NCBI RefSeq assembly: GCF_014638745.1
Contig: NZ_BMFO01000001.1
Coordinates: forward strand, 124,001-188,000
Length of the DNA stretch: 64,000 nt
Source of the DNA: Arenimonas maotaiensis
Lineage (GTDB): Bacteria; Pseudomonadota; Gammaproteobacteria; Xanthomonadales; Xanthomonadaceae
Reading direction: 5' to 3'
In this document: piece by piece, positions 34,295 to 51,397 of the stretch
Layout: the number at the start of each line of letters is the position of its first letter
Position numbering within the stretch: position 1 is the stretch's first letter
Notes under the pieces: generated by a model
Told to the model about the DNA's origin: nothing
The model's input: only the letters and a program-made list of their open reading frames with translations
The model's database searches: none
Translations under genes and position numbers: made by a program

Positions 34295-37120
34295 GTGGAA
34301 AGTCTGATCAAGCAATTCCTCAAGTCCTCCCAGCTTTCCGGCGGCAATGCCGCATTCATCGAAGAACTCTACGAAGACTTCCTGGTCGACCCGGCGTCGG
34401 TGCCGGCGCAGTGGAAAAACTACTTCGAAAGCCTGCAGGGCGGCGGCGACGTGCCGCACTCGGCGGTGTTGGCCGCGGTCCAGGCCCAGGCCAAGCAGGC
34501 CCGCTACGCCACCGGCGGCGGCGACGAGGAAATGGCCCGCAAGCAGACCGCCGTCGGCAAGCTGGTGACCGCCTACCGTTCGCGCGGCCACCTGAACGCC
34601 AACCTCGATCCGCTCGGCATGATGGAAAAGCCGGCCGCCCCCGACCTGGACATCGCGCACCACGGCCTCAGCCAGGCCGACCTCAACATCGAATTCCCGG
34701 CCAACACCTTCTTCGGCCAGGACAAGCTCAAGCTGTCCGACCTGCTCGAGCGCCTGAAGCGCACCTATTCCGGCAGCATCGGCGCCGAGTTCATGCACAT
34801 CAGCGACGCCGAACAGCGCCAGTGGATCCAGCAGCGCATGGAGTCGGTGCAGAGCCGCCTGCAGGCCGGCCCGGAACAGCGCAAACGCATCCTCGAGCGC
34901 CTGACCGCCGCCGAAGGCCTGGAGCGCTACCTGCACACCAAATACGTCGGCCAGAAACGCTTCTCGCTGGAAGGCGGCGAATCGCTGATTCCGCTGATGG
35001 ACCATCTGATCCAGCACGGCGGCAAGCACGGCATCAAGGACGCCATCATCGGCATGGCCCACCGCGGCCGCCTGAACGTGCTGGTCAACACCCTCGGCAA
35101 GCCGCCGCAGAAGCTGTTCGCCGAATTCGAGGGCCGTTTCGACCATCCCGATACCCCGGAGCATTCCGGCGACGTCAAGTACCACATGGGCTTCTCGGCC
35201 GACGTCAATTCGCCCGGCGGCCCGGTGCACCTGGCGCTGGCTTTCAACCCCTCGCATCTGGAAATCGTGGCGCCGGTGGTGGCCGGCAGCGTGCGCGCCC
35301 GCCAGATGCGCCGTCAGGACGACAACCGCTCGCAGGTGTTGCCGGTGGTGATCCACGGCGACGCCGCCTTCGCCGGCCAAGGCGTGGTCATGGAACTGTT
35401 CCAGATGTCGCAGGCCCGCGGCTTCGCGGTCGGCGGCAGCGTGCATGTGGTCATCAACAACCAGGTCGGCTTCACCACCTCGCGCCCCGATGACGCGCGC
35501 TCGACCCTGTACTGCACCGACCCGGCCAAGATCATCGGTGCGCCGGTGTTCCACGTCAACGGCGACGACCCGGAAGCGGTGGTGTACTGCGCCGAACTCG
35601 CGTTCGACTACCGCCGCACCTTCGGCCGCGACGTGGTCATCGATCTGGTCTGCTACCGCCGCCACGGCCACAACGAGGCCGACGAGCCGGCCGCGACCCA
35701 GCCGCTGATGTATCAGAACATCCGCGCCCGCAAGACCACCCGCGAACTGTACGCCGCGTCCTTGGCCGACGCCGGCGTGCTGTCCGACGCCGACGCCAAA
35801 GCGCTGGTCGACGGCTACCGCGGCAAACTCGACAAGGGCGAGGTCACCACCGACGTGGCGCAGGCCGCCAAGGACGAATTCGCGGTCGACTGGACGCCGT
35901 GGCTGAACGGCAAGCTGTCGCAGGCGGTGAAGACCGGTCTGGCGCAGTTCTCGCTGGAAAGCCTGGGCAAGAAGATCAGCGCCGTGCCGGACGGCTTCAA
36001 GCCGCACGCGCGCGTCGCCAAGATTTACGAAGACCGCCGCAAGATGGCCGCCGGCGAACTCGACATGGACTGGGGCTTCGCGGAGAACCTGGCCTACGCC
36101 AGCCTGCTGACCGAAGGCTACCGCCTGCGTCTGGTCGGCCAGGACGCCGGCCGCGGTACCTTCTTCCACCGCCACGCGGTGGTGCACGACCAGAACAACG
36201 GCCAGTCGCACATGCCGCTGCAGCAGTTCGTCAAGCACCCGAGCCACGCCGTGATCATCGATTCGCTGCTGTCCGAGGAAGCGGTCATGGCGTTCGAGTA
36301 CGGTTATTCCACCGCCGAACCGATGACGCTCAACATCTGGGAAGGCCAGTTCGGCGACTTCGCCAACGGCGCCCAGGTGGTGATCGACCAGTTCATCACC
36401 TCCGGCGAGGCCAAATGGGACCGCCTGTGCGGCCTGGTGCTGTTCCTGCCGCACGGCTATGAAGGCCAGGGCCCGGAACACAGCTCGGCGCGCCTGGAGC
36501 GCTTCCTGCAGCTGTGCGCGCTGAACAACATCCAGGTCTGCACGCCGACCACCCCGGCGCAGATGTTCCACATGCTGCGCCGCCAGATGCTGCGCGCCAC
36601 CCGCAAGCCGCTGGTGGTGATGACGCCGAAGTCGATGCTGCGCCACAAGCTGTCGGTCTCGCGCATGGAAGATCTCGCCAACGGCGCATTCCAGGAGCTG
36701 ATTGCCGACAGCACCGCCAAGAACCCGGCCAAGGCCACGCGCGTGGTGGTCTGCGCCGGCAAGGTCTATTACGACCTAGTCGAAGCCGCCGCCGAGAAGA
36801 AGCTGGACAACGTCGCCATCGTGCGCGTCGAACAGCTGTATCCGTTCCCGCGCGAAGCATTGAAAGCCGAACTGGCGCGCTTCCCGGCCGCCAAGGATGT
36901 GTTCTGGTGCCAGGAAGAGCCGCAGAACCAGGGCGCCTGGTACCAGATCCAGCACCATCTGCGCAGCTGTCTGGGCGAAGGCCGCGTGCTGCACTACGCC
37001 GGCCGCGCCCGCTCCGCGGCGCCGGCCTGCGGCCACGCCAACACCCACACCGCCGAACAGGCGAAACTGATCGCCGACGCCCTGGTCAATCCGGGCCAGC
37101 GCGATTTCACCAACGAATAA
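34295..37120 (+). CDS. sucA: 2-oxoglutarate dehydrogenase E1 component
   Basis: Thiamine-diphosphate-dependent decarboxylase of the 2-oxoglutarate dehydrogenase complex. 941 residues from the GTG of (V)[17 protein letters not shown], which aligns with the usual N-terminus; GAAGG lies 9 bases ahead. An ATG at 34256 would add 13 residues not typical of the family. The E1 N-terminal domain, the ThDP motif starting at G355 ([10 protein letters not shown]) and the transketolase-like C-terminal domain are intact. First gene of sucA-sucB-lpd. Confidence 0.95.
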   Translation: MESLIKQFLKSSQLSGGNAAFIEELYEDFLVDPASVPAQWKNYFESLQGGGDVPHSAVLAAVQAQAKQARYATGGGDEEMARKQTAVGKLVTAYRSRGHLNANLDPLGMMEKPAAPDLDIAHHGLSQADLNIEFPANTFFGQDKLKLSDLLERLKRTYSGSIGAEFMHISDAEQRQWIQQRMESVQSRLQAGPEQRKRILERLTAAEGLERYLHTKYVGQKRFSLEGGESLIPLMDHLIQHGGKHGIKDAIIGMAHRGRLNVLVNTLGKPPQKLFAEFEGRFDHPDTPEHSGDVKYHMGFSADVNSPGGPVHLALAFNPSHLEIVAPVVAGSVRARQMRRQDDNRSQVLPVVIHGDAAFAGQGVVMELFQMSQARGFAVGGSVHVVINNQVGFTTSRPDDARSTLYCTDPAKIIGAPVFHVNGDDPEAVVYCAELAFDYRRTFGRDVVIDLVCYRRHGHNEADEPAATQPLMYQNIRARKTTRELYAASLADAGVLSDADAKALVDGYRGKLDKGEVTTDVAQAAKDEFAVDWTPWLNGKLSQAVKTGLAQFSLESLGKKISAVPDGFKPHARVAKIYEDRRKMAAGELDMDWGFAENLAYASLLTEGYRLRLVGQDAGRGTFFHRHAVVHDQNNGQSHMPLQQFVKHPSHAVIIDSLLSEEAVMAFEYGYSTAEPMTLNIWEGQFGDFANGAQVVIDQFITSGEAKWDRLCGLVLFLPHGYEGQGPEHSSARLERFLQLCALNNIQVCTPTTPAQMFHMLRRQMLRATRKPLVVMTPKSMLRHKLSVSRMEDLANGAFQELIADSTAKNPAKATRVVVCAGKVYYDLVEAAAEKKLDNVAIVRVEQLYPFPREALKAELARFPAAKDVFWCQEEPQNQGAWYQIQHHLRSCLGEGRVLHYAGRARSAAPACGHANTHTAEQAKLIADALVNPGQRDFTNE

Positions 37121-37139
37121 CCCCCAAAAGGCCATCGTC

Positions 37140-38312
37140 ATGAGCATCGAAGTCAAAGTCCCCGTCCTGCCCGAATCCGTCTCGGACGCCATCATCGCCG
37201 CCTGGCACAAGAAAGCGGGCGACACGGTCCGCCGCGACGAGAACCTGATGGATCTCGAGACCGACAAGGTCGTGCTGGAAGTGCCCTCCCCGGTCGACGG
37301 CACCCTCAAGGAAATCAAGTTCGAAGCCGGCGCCACCGTGACCAGCAGCCAGGTCGTGGCCATCATCGAGGAAGGCGTGGTCGCCGCCGCGCCGGCTCCG
37401 GCCGCCAAGGCCGACGCGCCGAAAGCCGCCGCCCCGGCACCGGCCGCTGCCGCCGCGCCCGCCGCCAAGGTCGACACCGCCGGCCTGCCGCCCGGTGCCG
37501 CCAACTATGCCGCGCGCAACGAGATCAACCCGGCCGACGTCGCCGGTACCGGCCGCGCCGGCCGCGTGACCAAGGAAGACCTGGTCAACCACGTCAAGTC
37601 CGGCGGCGGCGCCCGCCCCGAACAACGCGTGCCGATGACCCGCATCCGCCAGCGCATCGCCGAACGCATGATGCAGTCGAAGAACTCGATCGCCATGCTG
37701 ACCTCGTTCAACGAAGTCAACCTGTCGAAGGTGATGGCCATGCGCAAGGAGCTGGGCGAGCCGTTCGAGAAGACCCACGGCATCAAGCTCGGCTTCATGA
37801 GCTTCTTCGCCAAGGCCGCCGCCAATGCGCTGGCCAAGCACGGCATCGTCAACGCCTCGGTCGACGGCAACGACGTGATCTACCACGGCTACGCCGACAT
37901 CTCGATCGCGGTCGCCACCGAGAAAGGCCTGGTCACCCCGGTGCTGCGCAACGTCGAGAACATGAGCTTCGCCGACATCGAAGCGGCCATCGCCGGTTAC
38001 GCCAAGCAGGCCCGTGAAGGCGGCCTGAAGCTGGAAGACCTGCAGGGCGGCACCTTCACCATCACCAACGGCGGCACCTTCGGCTCGCTGATGTCGACCC
38101 CGATCGTCAATCCGCCGCAGTCGGCCATCCTCGGCATGCACGCCATCAAGGAGCGCCCGATCGCCGAGAACGGCCAGGTGGTGATCGCCCCGATGATGTA
38201 CATCGCGCTGAGCTACGACCACCGCATCATCGACGGCAAGGACGCGGTGCTGTTCCTGGTCGACATCAAGAATCAGCTGGAAAACCCGCACCGCATGCTG
38301 CTCGGCCTGTAA
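37140..38312 (+). CDS. sucB: dihydrolipoyllysine succinyltransferase (E2o)
   Basis: Core of the 2-oxoglutarate dehydrogenase complex. 390 residues: one lipoyl domain with lipoylated K43 ([10 protein letters not shown]), an Ala/Pro/Lys linker (about 83-115), the peripheral-subunit-binding domain, and the catalytic domain ending with [14 protein letters not shown], which holds the active His. It begins 20 bases after sucA and is followed 23 bases later by lpd. Confidence 0.96.
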   Translation: MSIEVKVPVLPESVSDAIIAAWHKKAGDTVRRDENLMDLETDKVVLEVPSPVDGTLKEIKFEAGATVTSSQVVAIIEEGVVAAAPAPAAKADAPKAAAPAPAAAAAPAAKVDTAGLPPGAANYAARNEINPADVAGTGRAGRVTKEDLVNHVKSGGGARPEQRVPMTRIRQRIAERMMQSKNSIAMLTSFNEVNLSKVMAMRKELGEPFEKTHGIKLGFMSFFAKAAANALAKHGIVNASVDGNDVIYHGYADISIAVATEKGLVTPVLRNVENMSFADIEAAIAGYAKQAREGGLKLEDLQGGTFTITNGGTFGSLMSTPIVNPPQSAILGMHAIKERPIAENGQVVIAPMMYIALSYDHRIIDGKDAVLFLVDIKNQLENPHRMLLGL

Positions 38313-38335
38313 TCCACCTTCGAGGCGAATGAACC

Positions 38336-39760
38336 ATGAGTACTGAATTTGACGTCGTCGTCATCGGCGCCGGCCCGGCCGGCTACCATGCCGCCATCCG
38401 CGCCGCGCAACTGGGCCTGAAGACCGCCTGCATCGACGCCGCGCTCGGCAAGGACGGCCAGCCCGCGCTGGGCGGCACCTGCCTGCGCGTCGGCTGCATC
38501 CCGTCCAAGGCGCTGCTGGATTCCTCGCGCCAATACTGGAACATGCAGCACCTGTTCGGCGAGCACGGCATCACCGCCGACAACGCCAAGATCGACGTCG
38601 GCACCATGGTCGGCCGCAAGGACAAGATCGTGAAGCAGTTCACCGGCGGCATCGCCGCGCTGTTCAAGGCCAACAAGGTCACGCCGTTCTACGGCTTCGG
38701 CCAGCTGCAGCCGGGCAAGCGCGTCACCGTCAAGCAGCATGACGGCAGCGTGGTCGAGCTGACCGGCAAGCATGTCGTGTTGGCCGCCGGCTCCGACTCG
38801 ATCGAGCTGCCGTTCGCCAAGTTCGACGGCACGCACATCGTCGACAACGTCGGCGCGCTCGACTTCGCCGCGGTGCCCAAGCGCCTCGGCGTGATCGGCG
38901 CCGGCGTGATTGGTCTGGAACTCGGCAGCGTCTGGAAGCGCCTCGGCGCGGAAGTGACCATCCTGGAAGCGATGCCGGACTTCCTGGGCGCGGCCGACGC
39001 CGAAGTGTCGCGCGTCGCGCTCAAGGAATTCAAGAAGCAAGGCCTCGACATCAAGCTCGGCGCCAAGCTCGGCAAGGCCGAGGTCAAGAACGGCGAAGTG
39101 CACCTGACCTACAACGACGGCAAGGCCGACGTGCAGCTGACCGTCGACAAGCTGCTGGTCGCGGTCGGCCGCAAGGCCGCCAGCAAGGGTCTGCTGGCCG
39201 ACGGCACCGGCGTCAAGCTTAATGAGCGCGGCCAGATCGAGGTCGATGCGCACTGCCGCACCGGCGTCGACGGCATCTGGGCAGTCGGCGACTGCGTGCG
39301 CGGCCCGATGCTGGCGCACAAGGGCTTCGAGGAAGGCATCGCGGTGGCCGAGATGATCGCCGGCCTGCCCGGCCACGTCAACTTCGACACCATCCCGTGG
39401 GTGATCTACACCGAACCGGAAATCGCCTGGGTCGGCAAGACCGAGCAGCAGCTCAAGGCCGAGGGCGTGGAATACAAGACCGGCAGCTTCCCGTTCGCCG
39501 CCGTCGGCCGCGCCGTGGCCATGGGCGAGCCGGCCGGCTTCGTCAAGGTCATCGCGCACGCCGAGACCGACCGCGTGCTCGGCATGCACCTGGTCGGCGT
39601 CGGCGTCTCCGAGCTGGTGCACGAAGGCGTGCTGACCATGGAGTTCCACGGTTCGGCCGAGGACCTGGCGCGCATCTGCCACGCCCACCCGACGCTGTCG
39701 GAAGCCATTCACGACGCCGCCATGGCGGTCGACAAACGCGCCATCCACAAGGTCAACTGA
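38336..39760 (+). CDS. lpd: dihydrolipoyl dehydrogenase (E3)
   Basis: FAD-dependent disulphide oxidoreductase that reoxidises lipoamide. 474 residues with the FAD motif GAGPAGYHAA, redox cysteines C49 and C54 (GGTCLRVGCIPSK), the NAD motif VIGAGVIGLELG, and the C-terminal HAHPTLSEA with the catalytic His. Last gene of the suc operon, followed by a terminator. In this arrangement it may also serve pyruvate dehydrogenase. Confidence 0.96.
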   Translation: MSTEFDVVVIGAGPAGYHAAIRAAQLGLKTACIDAALGKDGQPALGGTCLRVGCIPSKALLDSSRQYWNMQHLFGEHGITADNAKIDVGTMVGRKDKIVKQFTGGIAALFKANKVTPFYGFGQLQPGKRVTVKQHDGSVVELTGKHVVLAAGSDSIELPFAKFDGTHIVDNVGALDFAAVPKRLGVIGAGVIGLELGSVWKRLGAEVTILEAMPDFLGAADAEVSRVALKEFKKQGLDIKLGAKLGKAEVKNGEVHLTYNDGKADVQLTVDKLLVAVGRKAASKGLLADGTGVKLNERGQIEVDAHCRTGVDGIWAVGDCVRGPMLAHKGFEEGIAVAEMIAGLPGHVNFDTIPWVIYTEPEIAWVGKTEQQLKAEGVEYKTGSFPFAAVGRAVAMGEPAGFVKVIAHAETDRVLGMHLVGVGVSELVHEGVLTMEFHGSAEDLARICHAHPTLSEAIHDAAMAVDKRAIHKVN

Positions 39761-39779
39761 ACCGGCACGGCGCGTACCG

Positions 39780-39807
39780 AAAAAACCTGCAGCGATGCGG
39801 GTTTTTT
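39780..39807 (+). terminator. Rho-independent terminator after lpd
   Basis: AAAAAACC and GGTTTTTT flank a short TGC/GCG-containing stem and loop, giving a hairpin ending in six T, 20 bases after the lpd stop. It ends the sucAB-lpd transcript and can work in either direction. Confidence 0.88.
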
Positions 39808-39838
39808 CTTGCCCGCCGGCCGCCGCACGGAGATTGCC

Positions 39839-40837
39839 ATGCACACCGACACCGCCTTTCCCGCCTTCCGCATCCACAGCGACGACGCCGGCTACCGCGC
39901 CGGCATCGAAGCGGTCACGCGCGCGACGCTGACATCGGGCGATACCGTCATCGCGGCGCAGTACTCCAGCGTGAACTACAAGGACGCCTTGGCCGGCACC
40001 GGCCAAGGCAAGATTCTGCGCCGCTTTCCGCTCAATGGCGGCATCGACTGCGCCGGGCATGTCGTCGAATCGGCCGATCCGGCGCTGAAGCCGGGCGATT
40101 CGGTGCTGGTCACCGGCTCGGGCCTGTCGGAAACCAGCGATGGCGGCTATGGCGCCGAAGTGCGCATCGACGCCCGACATGTCATCCCGCTACCGTCGGG
40201 CTGGAGCCCGCGCGATGCGATGATCCTGGGCACCGCCGGCTTCACCGCGGGATTGGCATTGCTGCGCATGCAGGAGAACCATCAGCGTCCGGAACTCGGC
40301 CCGATCGCGGTCACCGGCGCCACCGGCGGCGTCGGCATGCTGGCCACCGCGCTGTTCGCCAAGGCCGGCTACACCGTGCACGCGGTATCCGGCAAACCGG
40401 AGCACGCCGACGTGCTGCGCGCGCTGGGCGCATCGCACGTGCTGGCGCGCGACGCCTTCTTGACTACGCGGCCGATGGACAGCGTGCGCTTCGGCGGCGC
40501 GCTCGACAACGTCGGCGGCGCCACGCTGGCCGCGCTGTTGGCGCAGACCGCGCCGTACGGCAATGTCGCCACCTGCGGCCTGGTGGCCAGCGCGGAACTG
40601 CCGGCGTCGGTGATGCCGTTCATCATCCGCGGCGTGTCGCTGCTCGGCATCGCCTCGGCCGGCACCGCGCGCCCGATCCGCGAACGGGTCTGGGCCTTGC
40701 TGGCGGAGCATTTCGACGCCGCCACGCTGGCCGCGCTGCCCGTGCGCGAAACCGGCATCGACGGACTGCCGGCGGTGTTCGAGCGCATGCTGGCCGGCGC
40801 GTCGTTCGGCCGCACCGTGGTCCGCATCCATGCGTAA
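39839..40837 (+). CDS. YhdH/AcuI-type zinc-free alcohol dehydrogenase (probable acryloyl-CoA reductase)
   Basis: 332-residue medium-chain dehydrogenase of the YhdH/YhfP branch. Visible: the SSVNYKDALAGTGQGKI N-terminal motif, GIDCAGHVVES, the TGxxGGVG nucleotide motif (VTGATGGVGMLA) and the GIASAGTA segment. Family members AcuI and YhdH reduce acryloyl-CoA to propionyl-CoA with NADPH and protect against acrylate; that role is inferred. GGAG precedes the ATG at 39839; the open frame extends 10 codons further back into the terminator region. Confidence 0.85.
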   Translation: MHTDTAFPAFRIHSDDAGYRAGIEAVTRATLTSGDTVIAAQYSSVNYKDALAGTGQGKILRRFPLNGGIDCAGHVVESADPALKPGDSVLVTGSGLSETSDGGYGAEVRIDARHVIPLPSGWSPRDAMILGTAGFTAGLALLRMQENHQRPELGPIAVTGATGGVGMLATALFAKAGYTVHAVSGKPEHADVLRALGASHVLARDAFLTTRPMDSVRFGGALDNVGGATLAALLAQTAPYGNVATCGLVASAELPASVMPFIIRGVSLLGIASAGTARPIRERVWALLAEHFDAATLAALPVRETGIDGLPAVFERMLAGASFGRTVVRIHA

Positions 40838-40845
40838 GGCTTGCC

Positions 40846-40859
40846 AAAAACGCGTTTTT
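40846..40859. other. 14-bp perfect palindrome upstream of the receiver gene
   Basis: AAAAACGCGTTTTT lies between the reductase stop and the receiver start. It could be a minimal terminator for the reductase (five T after a short stem) or a binding site for a symmetric regulator. The stem is too short for a confident terminator call. Confidence 0.35.
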
Positions 40860-40894
40860 ACCGTTAACTAACCGCACCGCTACAGGGGAAATTT

Positions 40895-41266
40895 ATGGCA
40901 CGCATTCTGGTCGTCGACGACTCGCCCTCGCAACTGCTGGGCATGAAACGCATCGTGGAAAAACTCGGCCATGAAGCGCTGACCGCCGAAGACGGCGTCA
41001 TCGGCGTCGAGCTGTGCAAGACCGAGAAACCCGACCTGGTGCTGATGGACGTGGTGATGCCGAACCTCAACGGTTTCCAGGCCACCCGCGCGCTGACCCG
41101 CGACGAGGCCACCCAGCATATCCCGGTGGTGCTGGTCACCACCAAGGACCAGGAAACCGACCGCGTCTGGGGCATGCGCCAAGGCGCCAAAGCCTACCTG
41201 ACCAAACCGTTCAACGAGAACGAACTGGTCGACATCATCAAGCAGGTGCTGACTCCGGCGGCCTAA
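40895..41266 (+). CDS. pilH: single-domain response regulator, PilH-like
   Basis: 123-residue CheY-like receiver without output domain. Acidic pocket D8/D9, phosphoacceptor D52 (LVLMDVVMPNLNGFQATR), T82 and K104 (YLTKPF) are in place. The NGFQATR and VTTKDQETDRVWG segments are shared with PilH/PilG of type IV pilus chemosensory systems, so a role in twitching control is likely. Here it stands alone, without the rest of the pil-chp genes. Its stop overlaps that of cbpA on the other strand by four bases. Other PilG-like receivers remain possible. Confidence 0.75.
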   Translation: MARILVVDDSPSQLLGMKRIVEKLGHEALTAEDGVIGVELCKTEKPDLVLMDVVMPNLNGFQATRALTRDEATQHIPVVLVTTKDQETDRVWGMRQGAKAYLTKPFNENELVDIIKQVLTPAA

Positions 41267-42111
41267 GCGCCGCCGTACAGTTCCGCCATCCGCCGGTACA
41301 GGGCTTTCTGCTCTTCGGTGTCCGCCGGCGGCGCGCTGATTTCGATTTCCACCAACTGGTCGCCGTTGCCCTGCTTGCCGGGCATGCCGCGGCCCTTCAG
41401 GCGCAGACGTTTGCCGCTGTCGGAACCGGCCGGAATCTTCAGGCCGACCTTGCCGCCGAGAGTCGGCACTGAGACGGTGTCGCCCAAGGCCGCCTGCCAG
41501 GGCATCAGCGTCACGGTGTACAGCACGTTCTGTCCGTCCAGCTCGAACTCGGGGTGTTCCTGGTAGTCGATTTCGATCATCAAATCGCCGCCGCGTTCGC
41601 CCTGCTTGGCCAGGCGGATGCTTTGCCCGGCGCGGATGCCGGCCGGGATGTTGATTTCCAGCGTGCGTTCGCCGACGCGGATCTTCTGCTTGCCGCCGGC
41701 ATACGCGCGCTCCAACGGGATGGCGAGTTTGACCCGGCTGCCCGAGGGCGCCTGCTGCGCGCGCTGGCCGCCGCCGAACAGCGACTCGAAGAAATCGCTG
41801 AAGCCGCCGCCCCCGCCGCCCAGGTCGTTGAAGTCGAACTGGAAGCCGCCACGGTTGAAGCCCGGCGGCGGGCGGAAATCCTCGCCGGGCCGATAGCCGC
41901 CGGCCTTGAGCTGATCGTACTGGGCGCGCTTGTCGCAATCCTTGAGCACCTCATAGGCCTCATTAACCGCTTTGAAGCGTTCCTCAGCACCCGTTTCCTT
42001 GCTCACGTCCGGATGGTATTTGCGCGCCAAACGGCGGTAGGCGGTCTTGATTTCGGCGTCGCTGGCCGACGGCTCGACGCCGAGAGTTTGGTAATAATCC
42101 TTGAATTCCAT
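41263..42111 (-). CDS. cbpA: DnaJ-class co-chaperone CbpA
   Basis: 282 residues: J domain with HPD at 33-35 (YHPDVSK), a Gly/Phe-rich linker (GGGGGGFSDFFESLFGGG), then two DnaJ C-terminal beta domains. No Cys-rich zinc finger is present, which separates CbpA from DnaJ. It would stimulate DnaK ATPase and bind substrate proteins. Divergent from the peroxiredoxin gene, convergent with the receiver gene. No CbpM partner is adjacent. Confidence 0.92.
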   Translation of the reverse strand: MEFKDYYQTLGVEPSASDAEIKTAYRRLARKYHPDVSKETGAEERFKAVNEAYEVLKDCDKRAQYDQLKAGGYRPGEDFRPPPGFNRGGFQFDFNDLGGGGGGFSDFFESLFGGGQRAQQAPSGSRVKLAIPLERAYAGGKQKIRVGERTLEINIPAGIRAGQSIRLAKQGERGGDLMIEIDYQEHPEFELDGQNVLYTVTLMPWQAALGDTVSVPTLGGKVGLKIPAGSDSGKRLRLKGRGMPGKQGNGDQLVEIEISAPPADTEEQKALYRRMAELYGGA

Positions 42112-42221
42112 GGATTTCCTCGCCGTTAGAACGCGGTTCAGGATGGATGCAACAGACTTGACGGTGGATGCGCTGGAAACAGTTTATCATTCACCCTCAT
42201 TCCCCAATATGCAGGTGATCC

Positions 42222-42698
42222 ATGGCCATTCAAGTCGGCGGACGCATCCCGTCCGCAACCCTCAATCTGGTGCAGGACGGCGTGCAGGCCATCGACAGCG
42301 TGGAGTTCTTCGCCGGCCGTAAGGTGGTGCTGTTCGCCGTGCCGGGCGCGTTCACCCCGACCTGCTCGGCCAAACACCTGCCCGGCTACATCCAGCACAT
42401 CGACCAATTCACCGCCAAGGGCTTCGCCGTGGCCTGCCTGTCGGTCAACGACGCCTTCGTGATGTCGGCCTGGGGCAAGAGCCAGGACACCCCATCCGCC
42501 ATCCAGATGTTGGCCGACGGCAACGGCGAATTCACCAAGGCGCTCGGCCTCGAGCTGGACGCCAGCGCGTTCGGCATGGGCCTGCGCGCCAAGCGCTTCG
42601 CCCTGGTCGCCGACGACGGCATCGTCACCCACCTGTTCGTGGAGGCGCCGGGCGAGTTCTCGGTGTCCGCCGCCGAATCGGTGCTCGCTTCCCTGTAA
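42222..42698 (+). CDS. peroxiredoxin, Prx5 family
   Basis: 158-residue thiol peroxidase. The catalytic loop is PGAFTPTCSAKH with peroxidatic C48; a second Cys (C72, FAVACLSVND) is conserved in many bacterial Prx5 enzymes. No fused glutaredoxin domain. No signal peptide, so cytoplasmic. AGGTGA lies 5 bases before the ATG. A TTGACG hexamer at 42158 may be part of its promoter but no well-spaced -10 is evident. Followed 16 bases later by the glycine-zipper gene. Confidence 0.92.
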   Translation: MAIQVGGRIPSATLNLVQDGVQAIDSVEFFAGRKVVLFAVPGAFTPTCSAKHLPGYIQHIDQFTAKGFAVACLSVNDAFVMSAWGKSQDTPSAIQMLADGNGEFTKALGLELDASAFGMGLRAKRFALVADDGIVTHLFVEAPGEFSVSAAESVLASL

Positions 42699-42714
42699 CG
42701 CAAAGGAGATCGTT

Positions 42715-43128
42715 ATGAACAAATTCACCGCAATGATCCTGTTGACCGGCGTACTGGCCGGTTCGGCCGCCAACGCCCAGACCCGCGACATGCCGGCCGA
42801 TTGCGCGCGCTGCGGCCGCGTGCTGGACATCGTCAAGGTCGACGATCCCAAATCCGGAACCGGCGGCGCGGTGGCCGGCGCCGTGATCGGCGGACTGGTC
42901 GGCAACCAGGTCGGCAGTGGCGACGGCAAGAAGGTCGCCACGGTCGCCGGCGCGGTCGGCGGCGCCTACGCCGGCAAGAAGATGGCCGAAGGCAACCGTG
43001 AATACAAGATCACCGTGCGCATGCGCGACGGCAGCACCAAGGTGGTCCGCCAGGAGTTGCTGCATGGCATCAAGGTCGGCTACATCGTGCGGGTCAAGGA
43101 CGGCAAGGCCAAGCTTTACCGGCCCTGA
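42715..43128 (+). CDS. glycine-zipper 2TM-domain envelope protein
   Basis: 137 residues with a Sec signal (likely cleavage ANA-QT) and two glycine-zipper helices (GGAVAGAVIGGLVGNQVGSG and VATVAGAVGGAYAGKKMAEG), then a small basic beta-rich tail. It resembles the SlyB/17-kDa antigen family but has no lipobox. Two Cys (CARC) follow the signal. Likely outer-membrane associated. AAAGGAG ribosome site; ends at a strong terminator shared with gyrA. Confidence 0.85.
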   Translation: MNKFTAMILLTGVLAGSAANAQTRDMPADCARCGRVLDIVKVDDPKSGTGGAVAGAVIGGLVGNQVGSGDGKKVATVAGAVGGAYAGKKMAEGNREYKITVRMRDGSTKVVRQELLHGIKVGYIVRVKDGKAKLYRP

Positions 43129-43151
43129 GCCCGCGCTTCCGGCACGAACGA

Positions 43152-43178
43152 AAAACGGCGGATCGAATCCGCCGTTTT
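43152..43178. terminator. bidirectional Rho-independent terminator
   Basis: A 12-bp stem (AAAACGGCGGAT/ATCCGCCGTTTT) with a CGA loop and A/T tails on both sides lies between the convergent glycine-zipper gene and gyrA, and should stop transcription from both. Confidence 0.92.
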
Positions 43179-43201
43179 CCGTTTCAGAACTCGACGCGCC
43201 G

Positions 43202-45778
<2,577 letters not shown>

Positions 45779-45850
45779 TCAGGCACTCGGAATTAGAGGG
45801 GTTTGGATGCCGTTTCCGGGCCGTTTCCGACGCGGAAAAACACCCCTCCG

Positions 45851-45856
45851 ATTGTA
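45851..45856 (-). promoter_or_regulatory. putative extended -10 for gyrA
   Basis: On the minus strand TGGTACAAT forms an extended -10 (TGn plus TACAAT) 73 bases before the gyrA ATG. The hexamer 17 bases upstream (GCTAAA) is a weak -35, which extended -10 promoters tolerate. Confidence 0.45.
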
Positions 45857-45905
45857 CCAGAATTCAGCGTCCGTTTAGCGTTTTTTGCCCCGATGAAACA
45901 ATACG

Positions 45906-46964
<1,059 letters not shown>

Positions 46965-47014
46965 GGTATCGTTCCTGTGCATGCGCCATTTTACCCAATT
47001 CGCGGCCATCCCAT

Positions 47015-47609
47015 ATGGCTGAGGCTCGCATCTCCGCCAGCCCCGGTGGACAGGTTGAACTCGTCCTGCACACCGCCTGTGTCAAGGCCGGCGCCTATGC
47101 CCTCGCCCACCGCGTCATCAGCGCCCTGCCCTTGGCCAAACCGTTTCTGGCGTCGTCGCTGCGCAAGAACCTGAGCGGCAATACGCCGGCCAAGATCCAG
47201 GTACGGCTGATCCGCGACATCTACCGCCGCTACGGCCTGAAACCGGCCAATTGGGAAATCGCCGCGATCCTCGCCGTGGCCGACGCCGGTACGCCGCGCC
47301 TGCTGGACGGTGCGGCAATCGAGCGGCGTCTGCGCCGGAGCTTGGGCGAAACCGCCAGCCGTTGGCTGCTGCGCCTGGCGCCGTTGGCGCACTGGGCGCC
47401 GGAACTGCTGAGCGAAGTGGCTCGGACCTGGGCCATCGGACGCTATGCCGACAGCGTCGGCCGCGTGCGCAAGCTCGGTTCGGATTGGCTGCCGGCGCCG
47501 TTGGCCAAGAACCTGAAACTGCCGGCCGGACTGCTCTGGAACTGGTCGGAAGAAGCGTTCGAACTGGCCTTGCCGGCGCTGAAGCGCCTGCAGGACGCCG
47601 GTCGACGGC

Positions 47610-47623
<14 letters not shown>
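47015..47623 (+). CDS. protein of unknown function (202 residues)
   Basis: No family recognised. It has moderately hydrophobic stretches ([25 protein letters not shown] near the N-terminus and [13 protein letters not shown] mid-protein), basic helices ([22 protein letters not shown]) and a Trp-rich C-terminus ([15 protein letters not shown]). The basic-amphipathic pattern hints at a membrane-associated helical protein. It is divergent from mtnA by 50 bases and its end overlaps epmA by 14 bases. It fills its gap exactly and has normal composition, so I take it as a real gene. Confidence 0.65.
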
Positions 47624-51385
<3,762 letters not shown>

Positions 51386-51397
51386 GCTCACCTCCGC

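Noticed and set aside
33431-36646. 1071-residue open frame antisense to sucA and roxA
   Set aside because: Composition is typical of antisense frames; sucA and roxA have intact catalytic motifs over the same interval.
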